From Desulfobacteraceae bacterium (GTDB taxonomy: Bacteria > Desulfobacterota > Desulfobacteria > Desulfobacterales > Desulfobacteraceae), in assembly GCA_024225635.1 (NCBI GenBank), contig JAAEMK010000499.1, positions 85,829-149,828 on the forward strand: a stretch of 64,000 bases of DNA, given 5' to 3'. Of the stretch, positions 36,829 to 44,438 are shown one piece after another. A program made the translations under genes and the position numbers. The notes below the pieces were generated by a model. It was not told where the DNA came from, did no database searches, and was given only the letters and a program-made list of their open reading frames with translations. Every line of letters begins with the position of its first letter. The first letter of the stretch is position 1.

Positions 36829-37694
36829 GCAAAAATAAAAAAAACACAGGACTTGGCAGGGGAATATCCGCCCTGATTCCCGACCTTGAATCCATGGATG
36901 ACAACCCGGGCGACTTTTTCATGTGCCGGATCGAGGATATCATCCCCAACAGGTTCCAACCCCGCACCACCTTTGTGGAAGAGGATCTTGAAAAGCTCAA
37001 GGAGTCCATCATGGAACAAGGGATTCTCCAGCCGTTGCTGGTCAGGAAACACAACGACACCTATGAGCTCATTGCCGGGGAACGGCGCTTACGGGCCGCC
37101 CGGAAAGCCGATTTCAGCCATGTTCCGGCCCTTATCAGGGATCTTACGGATGAACAGATGCTGGAGGTCTCCATCATCGAGAATATCCAGCGGGAGGCCC
37201 TCAACCCCCTGGAGGAGGCCGAAGCCTATCACCGGCTTATGAAGGAGTTCAACTACACCCAGGAGATGGTGGCAAAACGGATCGGAAAAAACCGCTCCAC
37301 CATCGCGAACTTCCTGAGACTCAGGGGACTGCCCGAGGCCATTCGCCAGAGCCTTGCCAGGAAAGAGATCACCACCGGCCATGCCCGGGCGATTCTGGGA
37401 GCGGGATCCGAAGACAACCAGATCAAGGCATGGCTCAAGGTGATGGAAAACGGGCTCTCTGTCCGGGCAACGGAACAGCTGGTGCAGCGAATCAAGGCCA
37501 ACCGGGAAAAGCCTGCCGCCCCGGCATCCGCCCCCCGGAACCAGGAATTCAAGGGACTCTGTTCAACCCTGTCCGGGAAGATCAACTCCACGGTCAAGAT
37601 CAAATCCAAGGGTGATAAAGGGCGGTTTGAAATAGGATTTAAAAATAAGGAGGAGTTCCAGAGACTTGTGGAACTGTTGAGCACGCTTTCATGA
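36825..37694 (+). CDS. parB: ParB/Spo0J family partition protein
   Basis: 289-residue CTP-dependent DNA clamp that binds parS sites. It begins [15 protein letters not shown]. The ParB N-domain includes [18 protein letters not shown] and [13 protein letters not shown]. The helix-turn-helix region reads [30 protein letters not shown]-terminal dimerisation segment ends the protein. All parts look intact, in contrast to parA. Its stop overlaps the next start as ATGA. Confidence 0.95.
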   Translation: MSKNKKNTGLGRGISALIPDLESMDDNPGDFFMCRIEDIIPNRFQPRTTFVEEDLEKLKESIMEQGILQPLLVRKHNDTYELIAGERRLRAARKADFSHVPALIRDLTDEQMLEVSIIENIQREALNPLEEAEAYHRLMKEFNYTQEMVAKRIGKNRSTIANFLRLRGLPEAIRQSLARKEITTGHARAILGAGSEDNQIKAWLKVMENGLSVRATEQLVQRIKANREKPAAPASAPRNQEFKGLCSTLSGKINSTVKIKSKGDKGRFEIGFKNKEEFQRLVELLSTLS

Positions 37695-39394
37695 AAATTA
37701 CCATCGCCAGAACCGCAGGATTTTGCATGGGCGTTCGCCGTGCGGTTGACATCGTACTGGACGCCTCCAACACCGCCCGGGAGCGCATCTGCACCTACGG
37801 CCCCCTGATCCATAACCCCCAGGTCCTGGAGATGCTGGAGAAGAAGGGCATCCCCAGCATCGACAAGATCCCCGAGAAAGGCGAGGGCACCGTTCTCATC
37901 AGGGCCCACGGAGTCCCTCCCCAGGACCAGGAAAAGCTGAAGCAGGCCGGATTCACCGTGATCGACGCCACCTGCCCCAGGGTGATCAGGGTTCAGACCA
38001 TCATCCGGAAGCATGCCCGGAAAGGGTACGCCAGCATCATCCTGGGAGACCGCGATCATCCTGAAGTCAGAGGGCTTCTGGGGCATGCCGAAGAACGGGG
38101 CATAACCGCATCCTCCATGGAGGAATTGAAGGGTCTTCCCGTATACGACAAGGCGATCATCGTTGCCCAGACGACCCAGGACACCCATCTTTTCAAGGAA
38201 GTCAAGGCCTGGGCCCGGGAGAACCACCCGGACTACAAGGTGTTTGACACCATCTGCGACTCCACGGAAAAACGCCAGGCCGAGGCCAGGCGAATCACCG
38301 AAACCAGCGATGCCGTGGTGGTGATCGGCGGAAAGCAGAGCGGCAACACCCAGCGGCTCGCCCAGGTGGCAAGAGAATCCGGGAAACCCGCCTTTCACAT
38401 CGAGGATGTGTCCGAGCTTGACCTCGAGACCCTTTCCAAAGCCGAGAGCATTGCCATCACGGCCGGCGCCTCCACCCCCAACTGGATCATCAACAAAACC
38501 TGCCGGACCCTCGAGGACGCCCTGGAAAAGAAACACAGCACCCTTACAGCCACGGCCCTGACCATGCTGGGTTTTCTTCTCAAGACCAATCTGCTGCTCT
38601 CCCTGGGGGCCGGCTGCCTCACCTATGCCTGCGCAACACTTCAGGGATTGGACCACAGCCTCAACCATGCAGCCGTGGCCATGCTCTATATCCTCTCCAT
38701 GCAGGTCATCAACAATCTGTTCACCATAAAGTCGGACAGATACAACCACCCGGACAGGGCGGAATTCTACAGCAGGAACCGCAACTATCTCATTCTTCTT
38801 GCCTTGGTCAGCGGGGCGGGGGGCCTCTGCCTTACAATTACCACAAGCGCCCTCTCCTTTGCCATTCTGCTCGTGATGAGCCTCCTGGGGCTCTCCTATA
38901 ACCTGAGGATTCTCCCGGGGGCGTCCGGGATCAAGCGGATCAAGGACATTCCAGGTTCAAAGACCCTGCTCATTGCCGCAGCCTGGGGGACGGTCACGGC
39001 CATCCTTCCGGCGGTTTCGGACCCGGGGGGACTTGCGTTCCTGCCGGCGCTCATTTTTTCCACAGGACTTGTGTTTGCAAGGACCGCCTTTTTCGACCTC
39101 CTGGAGATACAGGGGGACAGAATCACCGGCAAAGAGACCCTTCCCATTCTTCTTGGAGAGAAGCGGAGCATCACTCTCATCTTCAGGGTTCTCCTGGCCG
39201 TATCCCTTACGCTTATCCTGTCGGCGCTGTTCACGATTATCCCCAAAACCGGGTTATTACTGGCCTTGCTCCCTGTTTCCATGCTCTATGTGGTCAATTC
39301 CAGTAAAAAAGGAAACATCCTCCCGGGAACCAGATTAGAACTTGTTATTGAATCTCATTTTATCATTGCAGGTATCCTATCGGCAATCTTCTAA
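37691..39394 (+). CDS. ispH: IspH (HMBPP reductase) fused to UbiA-like prenyltransferase
   Basis: 567 residues. Residues 1 to about 285 are a full 4-hydroxy-3-methylbut-2-enyl diphosphate reductase with cluster cysteines at C12 (AGFCMGVRRAV), C95 (IDATCPRV) and C189 (DTICDST), and GxSTP-type GASTPNWII. It makes IPP and DMAPP. Residues from about 300 form a membrane domain of eight or so helices. It has UbiA-like aspartate motifs, NNLFTIKSDRYNHPDRAEFY and DLLEIQGDRITGKETLP. The fusion could place a prenyl-donor enzyme on a membrane prenyltransferase. Translationally coupled to parB. Confidence 0.92.
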   Translation: MKITIARTAGFCMGVRRAVDIVLDASNTARERICTYGPLIHNPQVLEMLEKKGIPSIDKIPEKGEGTVLIRAHGVPPQDQEKLKQAGFTVIDATCPRVIRVQTIIRKHARKGYASIILGDRDHPEVRGLLGHAEERGITASSMEELKGLPVYDKAIIVAQTTQDTHLFKEVKAWARENHPDYKVFDTICDSTEKRQAEARRITETSDAVVVIGGKQSGNTQRLAQVARESGKPAFHIEDVSELDLETLSKAESIAITAGASTPNWIINKTCRTLEDALEKKHSTLTATALTMLGFLLKTNLLLSLGAGCLTYACATLQGLDHSLNHAAVAMLYILSMQVINNLFTIKSDRYNHPDRAEFYSRNRNYLILLALVSGAGGLCLTITTSALSFAILLVMSLLGLSYNLRILPGASGIKRIKDIPGSKTLLIAAAWGTVTAILPAVSDPGGLAFLPALIFSTGLVFARTAFFDLLEIQGDRITGKETLPILLGEKRSITLIFRVLLAVSLTLILSALFTIIPKTGLLLALLPVSMLYVVNSSKKGNILPGTRLELVIESHFIIAGILSAIF

Positions 39395-39421
39395 AATAAA
39401 GAAAGAAAGGCATCCGGCCCC

Positions 39422-41536
39422 ATGACAGACTCCGGCAACAGAAACAATCAATACCCCCTCATTGGACTGCTCGCACTGAAACACGGTCTCATCGAACAGA
39501 AGGACCTTGACAAAGCATGGTTGGAGAGCAGGAGTACCGACCAGCCAGACCGGTCGTTTGCCGACTACCTGATAACAAACGAGCTTGTTTCAGACCGTGA
39601 CATGAAACGCCTGGTCACTGCGTCCAGGGCCATGGAGATCCGGAACAGGGATGTCAAATTCGGCACCATTGCCATTGAAAAAGGCTTTATCTCCAACACC
39701 CTGCTGAAGCTGGCGCTGGATGAGCAGAAACAGCAATTCACCCGGTACAAACGCTCCAGGCTCCTGGGGGACATACTGGTGGAAGCCTCAATGATCTCCA
39801 CGCGTCAGCGGGACTATATTCTCAAGGAGCAGAACCGGCTCAAGGAACTCAACCAGGCCCGCAGGAAAAAAGCGGCCCAACGCGGCCGGAAGCCTGATGG
39901 GAAATCATCAACTGCTACACCCGAAGTAACCGCCAATTCAATGACCTCGGAAGACCTGAACGGGGGAATCACTCTCATGCTTCCCCAGGATGGCCTGTCC
40001 GCCTATCTCTTGAAAACCGATGAATTCGACGACAGCATCACCGCCCAGGATATCCAGGATATGCTGTCTGAAAAACACATTATCTTCGGCGTTGTGGACA
40101 CAACCCTCATCGACGGATTCATCAAATCCAGCGGCTTCAAGACAAAACCCTTCAGGATCGCCAAGGGCATCCAGCCCAAGAAGGGGGCAGACGCAACCAT
40201 CAAATACTTTTTCGACACCGATTCCCTCAAGGTGGGAGAGATCAGCAGCACGGGAGAGATGGACTTCAAGGAGAGGGGCGAGATTCCCAAAGTGCCTGCC
40301 GGAGAGGTTCTGGCGGAAAAGATACCCCCTGTTGAGGCCCTGGACGGCAGAAACGTGTTCGGCGAGGTCTTCGCCCTCCCCCCTGCCAAGGATCTCAAAA
40401 TGAAATACGGCAAGGGCGCCAGGCTTTCCGAGGATGGATTGAAGCTCGTTGCCCAGCTCGACGGCCAGCCGAAACTCTCCTGGTCCGGGGTGGTCACCGT
40501 GCTGGACGAATATACCGCCAATGGAGACGTGGATTACGAGACCGGCCATATCGACTACAAGGGAAACGTCAAGATCAAGGGCTGCGTCCAGAGCGGCTTC
40601 AAGGTCACCGGTGAAAGTATCAGGGCGGAGGAGATCCATGGCGGCATCATCCACGCCGAAGGAGACCTGAGCATTTCAGGCGGCATCAACGATGCAGTGA
40701 TCTATGCCAAGGGAAATGTCTGGGCCAAGTTCATCCACAAATCAAAGATTCTCTGCATGGGCGACATCTATACCACCAAGGAGATCGTTGAGTCGAACAT
40801 TGAAAACAGCGGCGCCTGCATCATCAACCAGGGCAAAATCATCGCCTCGGAGATCACCTCAAAAATGGGCATCTATGCCGGTGACGTCGGCACGGACCGG
40901 GCAAAGCCCGCCAAGCTCAAGGTCGGGGTGGACATATTTGTCCTGAAGGAGCTGGAGAAGCTCAAAACAGCCATTGCCCAAAGCAGAAAAAAACTTGTTC
41001 TTTCCAAGGAGGAAAAAGAGGCGCTCGAGGTCCAGGTCAAGGAGGAACAGAAAACCACCTCGGATCTTGCCCATATCCAGGACCGCCTGCTGACGGCCCA
41101 GAGGGAAACCACGGACGAGATCAGCGCCCTGGAGAAATCAGGCGATCAGGAAGGGCTCGCGGAGCAGAAGGTCAGGCTTGAGAAACTGAAAAAAGAGACG
41201 GCCAAAGCCGAAGATAACCTGAACACCCACTTTGAAAACGTGGAGTTCCTGGAAGGAAAGCTTAAAAAGATCAACGACACCATCGCAGCCGAGAAGGGAA
41301 CCCTTGGCAACCTTATCGTGGAGAGGGATGAGCTCGGCAATTGGGCCAAGAAGACCCCGGGGGTTGCCGAACTCGATGTCACGGGCCGGCTGACATCCGG
41401 CACAAAGGTTGGCGGAGTCCACTCGGAAACCACTATACAGAAAACCCTGAAACGGGCCAAGCTCAAGGAGCTCAGGTTCACCCAGCCCGGCCAGGACAAG
41501 GACAAGGGATGGTGGGAGATGCGCGTCACCTCCTAA
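39422..41536 (+). CDS. FapA family protein (DUF342)
   Basis: 704 residues. The N-terminal 165 resemble a helical, type II secretion ATPase N-domain-like region. The central FapA/DUF342 domain at about 185-500 is a beta-rich solenoid (ANGDVDYETGHIDYKGNVKIKG, EIHGGIIHAEGDLSISGGINDA, VWAKFIHKSKILCMGDIYTTKEIVES). A coiled coil lies at about 505-650, followed by a short C-terminal domain. FapA proteins are bactofilin-like scaffolds linked to polar flagellar and cell-envelope assembly in some bacteria. No flagellar genes are nearby. Its end overlaps the convergent acyltransferase by four bases. Confidence 0.85.
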   Translation: MTDSGNRNNQYPLIGLLALKHGLIEQKDLDKAWLESRSTDQPDRSFADYLITNELVSDRDMKRLVTASRAMEIRNRDVKFGTIAIEKGFISNTLLKLALDEQKQQFTRYKRSRLLGDILVEASMISTRQRDYILKEQNRLKELNQARRKKAAQRGRKPDGKSSTATPEVTANSMTSEDLNGGITLMLPQDGLSAYLLKTDEFDDSITAQDIQDMLSEKHIIFGVVDTTLIDGFIKSSGFKTKPFRIAKGIQPKKGADATIKYFFDTDSLKVGEISSTGEMDFKERGEIPKVPAGEVLAEKIPPVEALDGRNVFGEVFALPPAKDLKMKYGKGARLSEDGLKLVAQLDGQPKLSWSGVVTVLDEYTANGDVDYETGHIDYKGNVKIKGCVQSGFKVTGESIRAEEIHGGIIHAEGDLSISGGINDAVIYAKGNVWAKFIHKSKILCMGDIYTTKEIVESNIENSGACIINQGKIIASEITSKMGIYAGDVGTDRAKPAKLKVGVDIFVLKELEKLKTAIAQSRKKLVLSKEEKEALEVQVKEEQKTTSDLAHIQDRLLTAQRETTDEISALEKSGDQEGLAEQKVRLEKLKKETAKAEDNLNTHFENVEFLEGKLKKINDTIAAEKGTLGNLIVERDELGNWAKKTPGVAELDVTGRLTSGTKVGGVHSETTIQKTLKRAKLKELRFTQPGQDKDKGWWEMRVTS

Positions 41537-42450
41537 CTGGCGGTGGAGCGGCCCGACCGGCAGTTATCGAGGATCGTCCCGATCTTCCGGTCCTTCTCCT
41601 CCCACAACCCATTGAGCCAGACACAGAAGTCCTCCTTGAATGCGGTGTTGTTGAAATAATCCCCGGTGATCTCCTCGGTCACCGGCAACACCTCCACATC
41701 CAGGATGATGTGCCTCACCCGTCCGGAAATGAATCCCCAGAAGGTATCGGCCCCGTCCGGGTAGACAATGGTTACGTTTACCACCTTGTGAAGACAGTGG
41801 CCCATGGCGCCGAGTACAAAGGCAACGCCGCCTGCCCTGGGGTTCAACAGCTGCTTGAAACCTGATCCCTGGGCCCGGTGCTTGTTCTCCGAAAACCGTG
41901 TGCCTTCAACGAAATTCATCACCGACACCGGAGTGGTCCTGAACTTTTCACAGGCCCTGCGGGTGCTCTCCAGATCCTTTCCCTTGAGATGGGGATGCTT
42001 TTCCAGGAATTTCCGTGAATAGCGCTGCATGAACGGGAAATCAAGGGCCCACCAGGCAAGGCCGAGGAACGGCACCCAGATCAGCTCTTTTTTTAAAAAA
42101 AACTTCAGGAACGGAATTCTCTTGTTGAACACCGTTTGAAGCACAAGGATATCCACCCAGGACTGGTGATTTGAAACCACCAGGTACCAACCATTGGGAT
42201 CGAGGTTCTCCACCCCCCGCACATCCCATTGGATGCGGTTGAACAGGGCTGAATTCAATGTATTGATGGATATCCAGAGGGTGCTGACGGTAATCAATCC
42301 CCTGTCGCACACCCGGGTCACCAGAGGAATGCGGACGAAAAACTTAATAAAGGCCACACAAAACAGGATAGTGCACAGTACCACTGTGTTGATAACATAG
42401 AGAACAAATGAGAGCCCACCCTTTAACATCCCAGGAAGAAAATCGAGCAT
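41533..42450 (-). CDS. PlsC/LCLAT-type membrane acyltransferase
   Basis: About 305 residues. An N-terminal membrane helix (GLSFVLYVINTVVLCTILFCVAFI) is followed by an acyltransferase domain with the NHQSWVD (HX4D) catalytic motif and the FVEGTRFSENKHR substrate motif. It resembles YihG-type lysophospholipid acyltransferases and probably transfers acyl chains from acyl-CoA or acyl-ACP to a membrane lipid. An upstream GTG at 42459 is in frame; the ATG at 42450 is better placed behind AAGGGTGG. It lies near the large fatty-acid-synthase-like gene, but a functional link is only inferred. Confidence 0.88.
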   Translation of the reverse strand: MLDFLPGMLKGGLSFVLYVINTVVLCTILFCVAFIKFFVRIPLVTRVCDRGLITVSTLWISINTLNSALFNRIQWDVRGVENLDPNGWYLVVSNHQSWVDILVLQTVFNKRIPFLKFFLKKELIWVPFLGLAWWALDFPFMQRYSRKFLEKHPHLKGKDLESTRRACEKFRTTPVSVMNFVEGTRFSENKHRAQGSGFKQLLNPRAGGVAFVLGAMGHCLHKVVNVTIVYPDGADTFWGFISGRVRHIILDVEVLPVTEEITGDYFNNTAFKEDFCVWLNGLWEEKDRKIGTILDNCRSGRSTAS

Positions 42451-42620
42451 GGATACCACCCTTTCAAGTTATAATTCTTCGCATATGAATTGACCCCTGT
42501 CTTTATTATAGTTAGGTGAAGCTGGTATCAATTCGATTGCGAACGTCCATAAACCGTTCCATGAGAAAGCAGCCGGCGAACCGACGACGGCAACGTTCCC
42601 ACGCCAAATCCCGCTATCAG

Positions 42621-44105
42621 TTATGCGATATTCTCTTTAAAACCGTCAATATATTTTTTTACGGTGCGTCTGTCCAGCCCGGTTCGTTTGGCCACCTGTT
42701 CATAGGTATTGTGCTTCCGGTACAGCAGGGTGCAATACCCCGCCACCAGGGAGGAAACCTCCATATTTCCGGCCTTGACGCCCTGGACCAGCCTCTCCCC
42801 GAGATCCCTTTTTCCCGCCTGCTCCCGGCCTTCATAACTTTTACGCAACAGCACCCGTCTCACACACTGCTCAAGCTCCCTCACATTGCCGGGCCAGCGG
42901 TAATCCGGGCCCAGTTCCCTGTTGATGACCCGTTTCACCCGGGTGATGAACTCCCCGGCAGCGGTCCCGGTCATGCGTTGCACCGTGAACGCCAACAGAT
43001 CGTCCAGCTCCGTGGGGTCCTGGCTGATCCTTTCCCGCAGGGGCGGCACCTCGATGATGTCGGAGCAGAGCCTGTAGTAGAAATCGTCCCTGAACACCTC
43101 TCCGTTGAGAATGGCCGATACGGACCGGTTGGTGGCGGCGATCACCCTGCCCTGGAACCGGGATTTTGAATGGCTTCCCACCGGGGAGAAGAACCGCTCC
43201 TGCAACACCTGGAGCAGCTTGATCTGGACATGGTCCGACACCTCCCCGATCTCGTCCAGGAGGATGGAACCGTGGGGGCTGCACCGGTCAAACACCCCCT
43301 GGTAGTCGTCCACCGCCCCGGTAAACGCCCCTTTCCTGTGCCCGAACAGCTCGGACTCCAGCAGGGCCTCTGGAAACTGGGAGAGGTTCAGGGAACTGAA
43401 AGCCCGGGTAAAGCTGACGGAAAACCGCCCCTTTTTCGGATCAAAGGGGATATAACCGCTCCGGCCGATGGCCATGGCCGCGGTGCCCTTTCCCGTGCCG
43501 GTCTCCCCCAGGATCAGGGTTGAAAAATCCTCCATCCGGTTCCACAGATACCGGTCGTAGAGATCAATGTTGTGGGTAAAGACGTTATTCCACAGATTGC
43601 GCCTCAGGGTCTTCATGCACTGGCTGTTGCCCACAAGGGAGTGGGAAATGAAAAAAAAGGCCCGCCTCAGCTGGAAGGAAAAGGCAAAGTAATGGAGGAT
43701 GCTCTCTTCCGGAATCCCCCGCCTGCGGATGGTGTCCATGGCCTCCTCCGCAAAGGGAACCGGAACAGATTCATCCCCGACCTTGATCTGGTCCATGATG
43801 AGCCGGTCGAACCGTTCCCGGTACTTGTAAAACACATTAAAAAGAAACACGATCTTGATGATGGACCTGTCCTGGCCGCTGAAGGAGTCAAGATGCCCCC
43901 TGCCCTCCTTGTCCAGGCGGCGGACCCTCATATCTATCTCCCGGATATAGCGGTCACCGCTCTCGCTCTTGGAGAGTCCCGGGAAATGACCCGCAATTTT
44001 TCGATCCAGCTTCTCCCTCAGTTCGCTGAAGGGGTTGGCAAAGGCGGCATGATAAACCATCCTGAAAAACGCCCTCTCCTCACTGCTCAACCTCTCTTTT
44101 TTCAT
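42621..44105 (-). CDS. Sigma-54-dependent activator without receiver domain
   Basis: 494 residues. The N-terminal ~195 are helical and carry no receiver, GAF or PAS signature (SEERAFFRMVYHAAFANPFSELREKLDRKI). The AAA+ domain follows with P-loop GETGTGKG, the sigma-54 contact loop GAFTGA, Walker B GSILLDEIGEV and the GNVRELEQCVRR sensor region. The C-terminus is a helix-turn-helix (TYEQVAKRTGLDRRTVKKYI). AGGGGGAGG before the ATG at 44105 decides the start. It is divergent from the 3901-residue synthase, and a sigma-54 promoter lies in between. It is the likely regulator of that gene. The signal sensed is unknown. Confidence 0.92.
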   Translation of the reverse strand: MKKERLSSEERAFFRMVYHAAFANPFSELREKLDRKIAGHFPGLSKSESGDRYIREIDMRVRRLDKEGRGHLDSFSGQDRSIIKIVFLFNVFYKYRERFDRLIMDQIKVGDESVPVPFAEEAMDTIRRRGIPEESILHYFAFSFQLRRAFFFISHSLVGNSQCMKTLRRNLWNNVFTHNIDLYDRYLWNRMEDFSTLILGETGTGKGTAAMAIGRSGYIPFDPKKGRFSVSFTRAFSSLNLSQFPEALLESELFGHRKGAFTGAVDDYQGVFDRCSPHGSILLDEIGEVSDHVQIKLLQVLQERFFSPVGSHSKSRFQGRVIAATNRSVSAILNGEVFRDDFYYRLCSDIIEVPPLRERISQDPTELDDLLAFTVQRMTGTAAGEFITRVKRVINRELGPDYRWPGNVRELEQCVRRVLLRKSYEGREQAGKRDLGERLVQGVKAGNMEVSSLVAGYCTLLYRKHNTYEQVAKRTGLDRRTVKKYIDGFKENIA

Positions 44106-44130
44106 ACTGCCTCCCCCTCCATGCACTATC

Positions 44131-44147
44131 TGTACATGGCATGTTCA
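44131..44147. promoter_or_regulatory. Candidate activator-binding palindrome
   Basis: TG-t-ACATG-G-CATGT-t-CA, a 17-bp dyad with one mismatched pair, 97 bases upstream of the -24 element. Its position and symmetry suit an enhancer site for the sigma-54 activator encoded next door. It also overlaps the probable leader of that activator, so autoregulation is possible. Confidence 0.4.
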
Positions 44148-44243
44148 TTTTTTGTATACCCCTCCACAGCTATCACACCAACAAAAACAAGGCAACCCGA
44201 AATAATCCCTTTGAATTCAGCACAATGTTTTTTTTCAACCATC

Positions 44244-44260
44244 TTGGCACGATAGTTGTA
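44244..44260 (+). promoter_or_regulatory. Sigma-54 (-24/-12) promoter for the large synthase
   Basis: TTGGCACGATAGTTGTA: GG at 44246-44247 and GT at 44258-44259 are separated by exactly ten bases. The -24 half is a full TTGGCACG match. The -12 half is TTGT rather than the consensus TTGC. It lies 178 bases upstream of the synthase start and is oriented towards it. Its partner activator is divergent next door. Confidence 0.75.
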
Positions 44261-44283
44261 TTAGGGATGCACTATTGAAACAC

Positions 44284-44336
44284 CGGGGCGGAAAGCCCCG
44301 ATTGATCCACCTTAGGGGGTTGTAAGTCTGACCCCT
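44284..44336 (+). promoter_or_regulatory. Structured leader of the synthase mRNA
   Basis: Two stems downstream of the sigma-54 promoter. CGGGGC/GCCCCG with a GGAAA loop lies at 44284-44300. A weaker AGGGG/CCCCT pairing at 44314-44336 has a right half, GTCTGACCCC, that resembles the REP arm. No T-run follows, so these are leader structures. The remaining leader to 44438 shows nothing further apart from GGAG ten bases before the ATG. Confidence 0.4.
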
Positions 44337-44438
44337 GAAAAAATGGAAAAAACAGTACAAGAAAACAAGCAAGAGGAAACACCCGTCAGTTTAACGGGAA
44401 GCCTCGTTTAAAGCGACATATAATGGAGATACATTGCT

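Noticed and set aside
36631-37694. Plasmid or mobile partition module
   Set aside because: parB is chromosomal in type, no replication or mobilisation genes are near, and neighbours are ispH and fapA, so a degraded chromosomal parAB locus is more likely.
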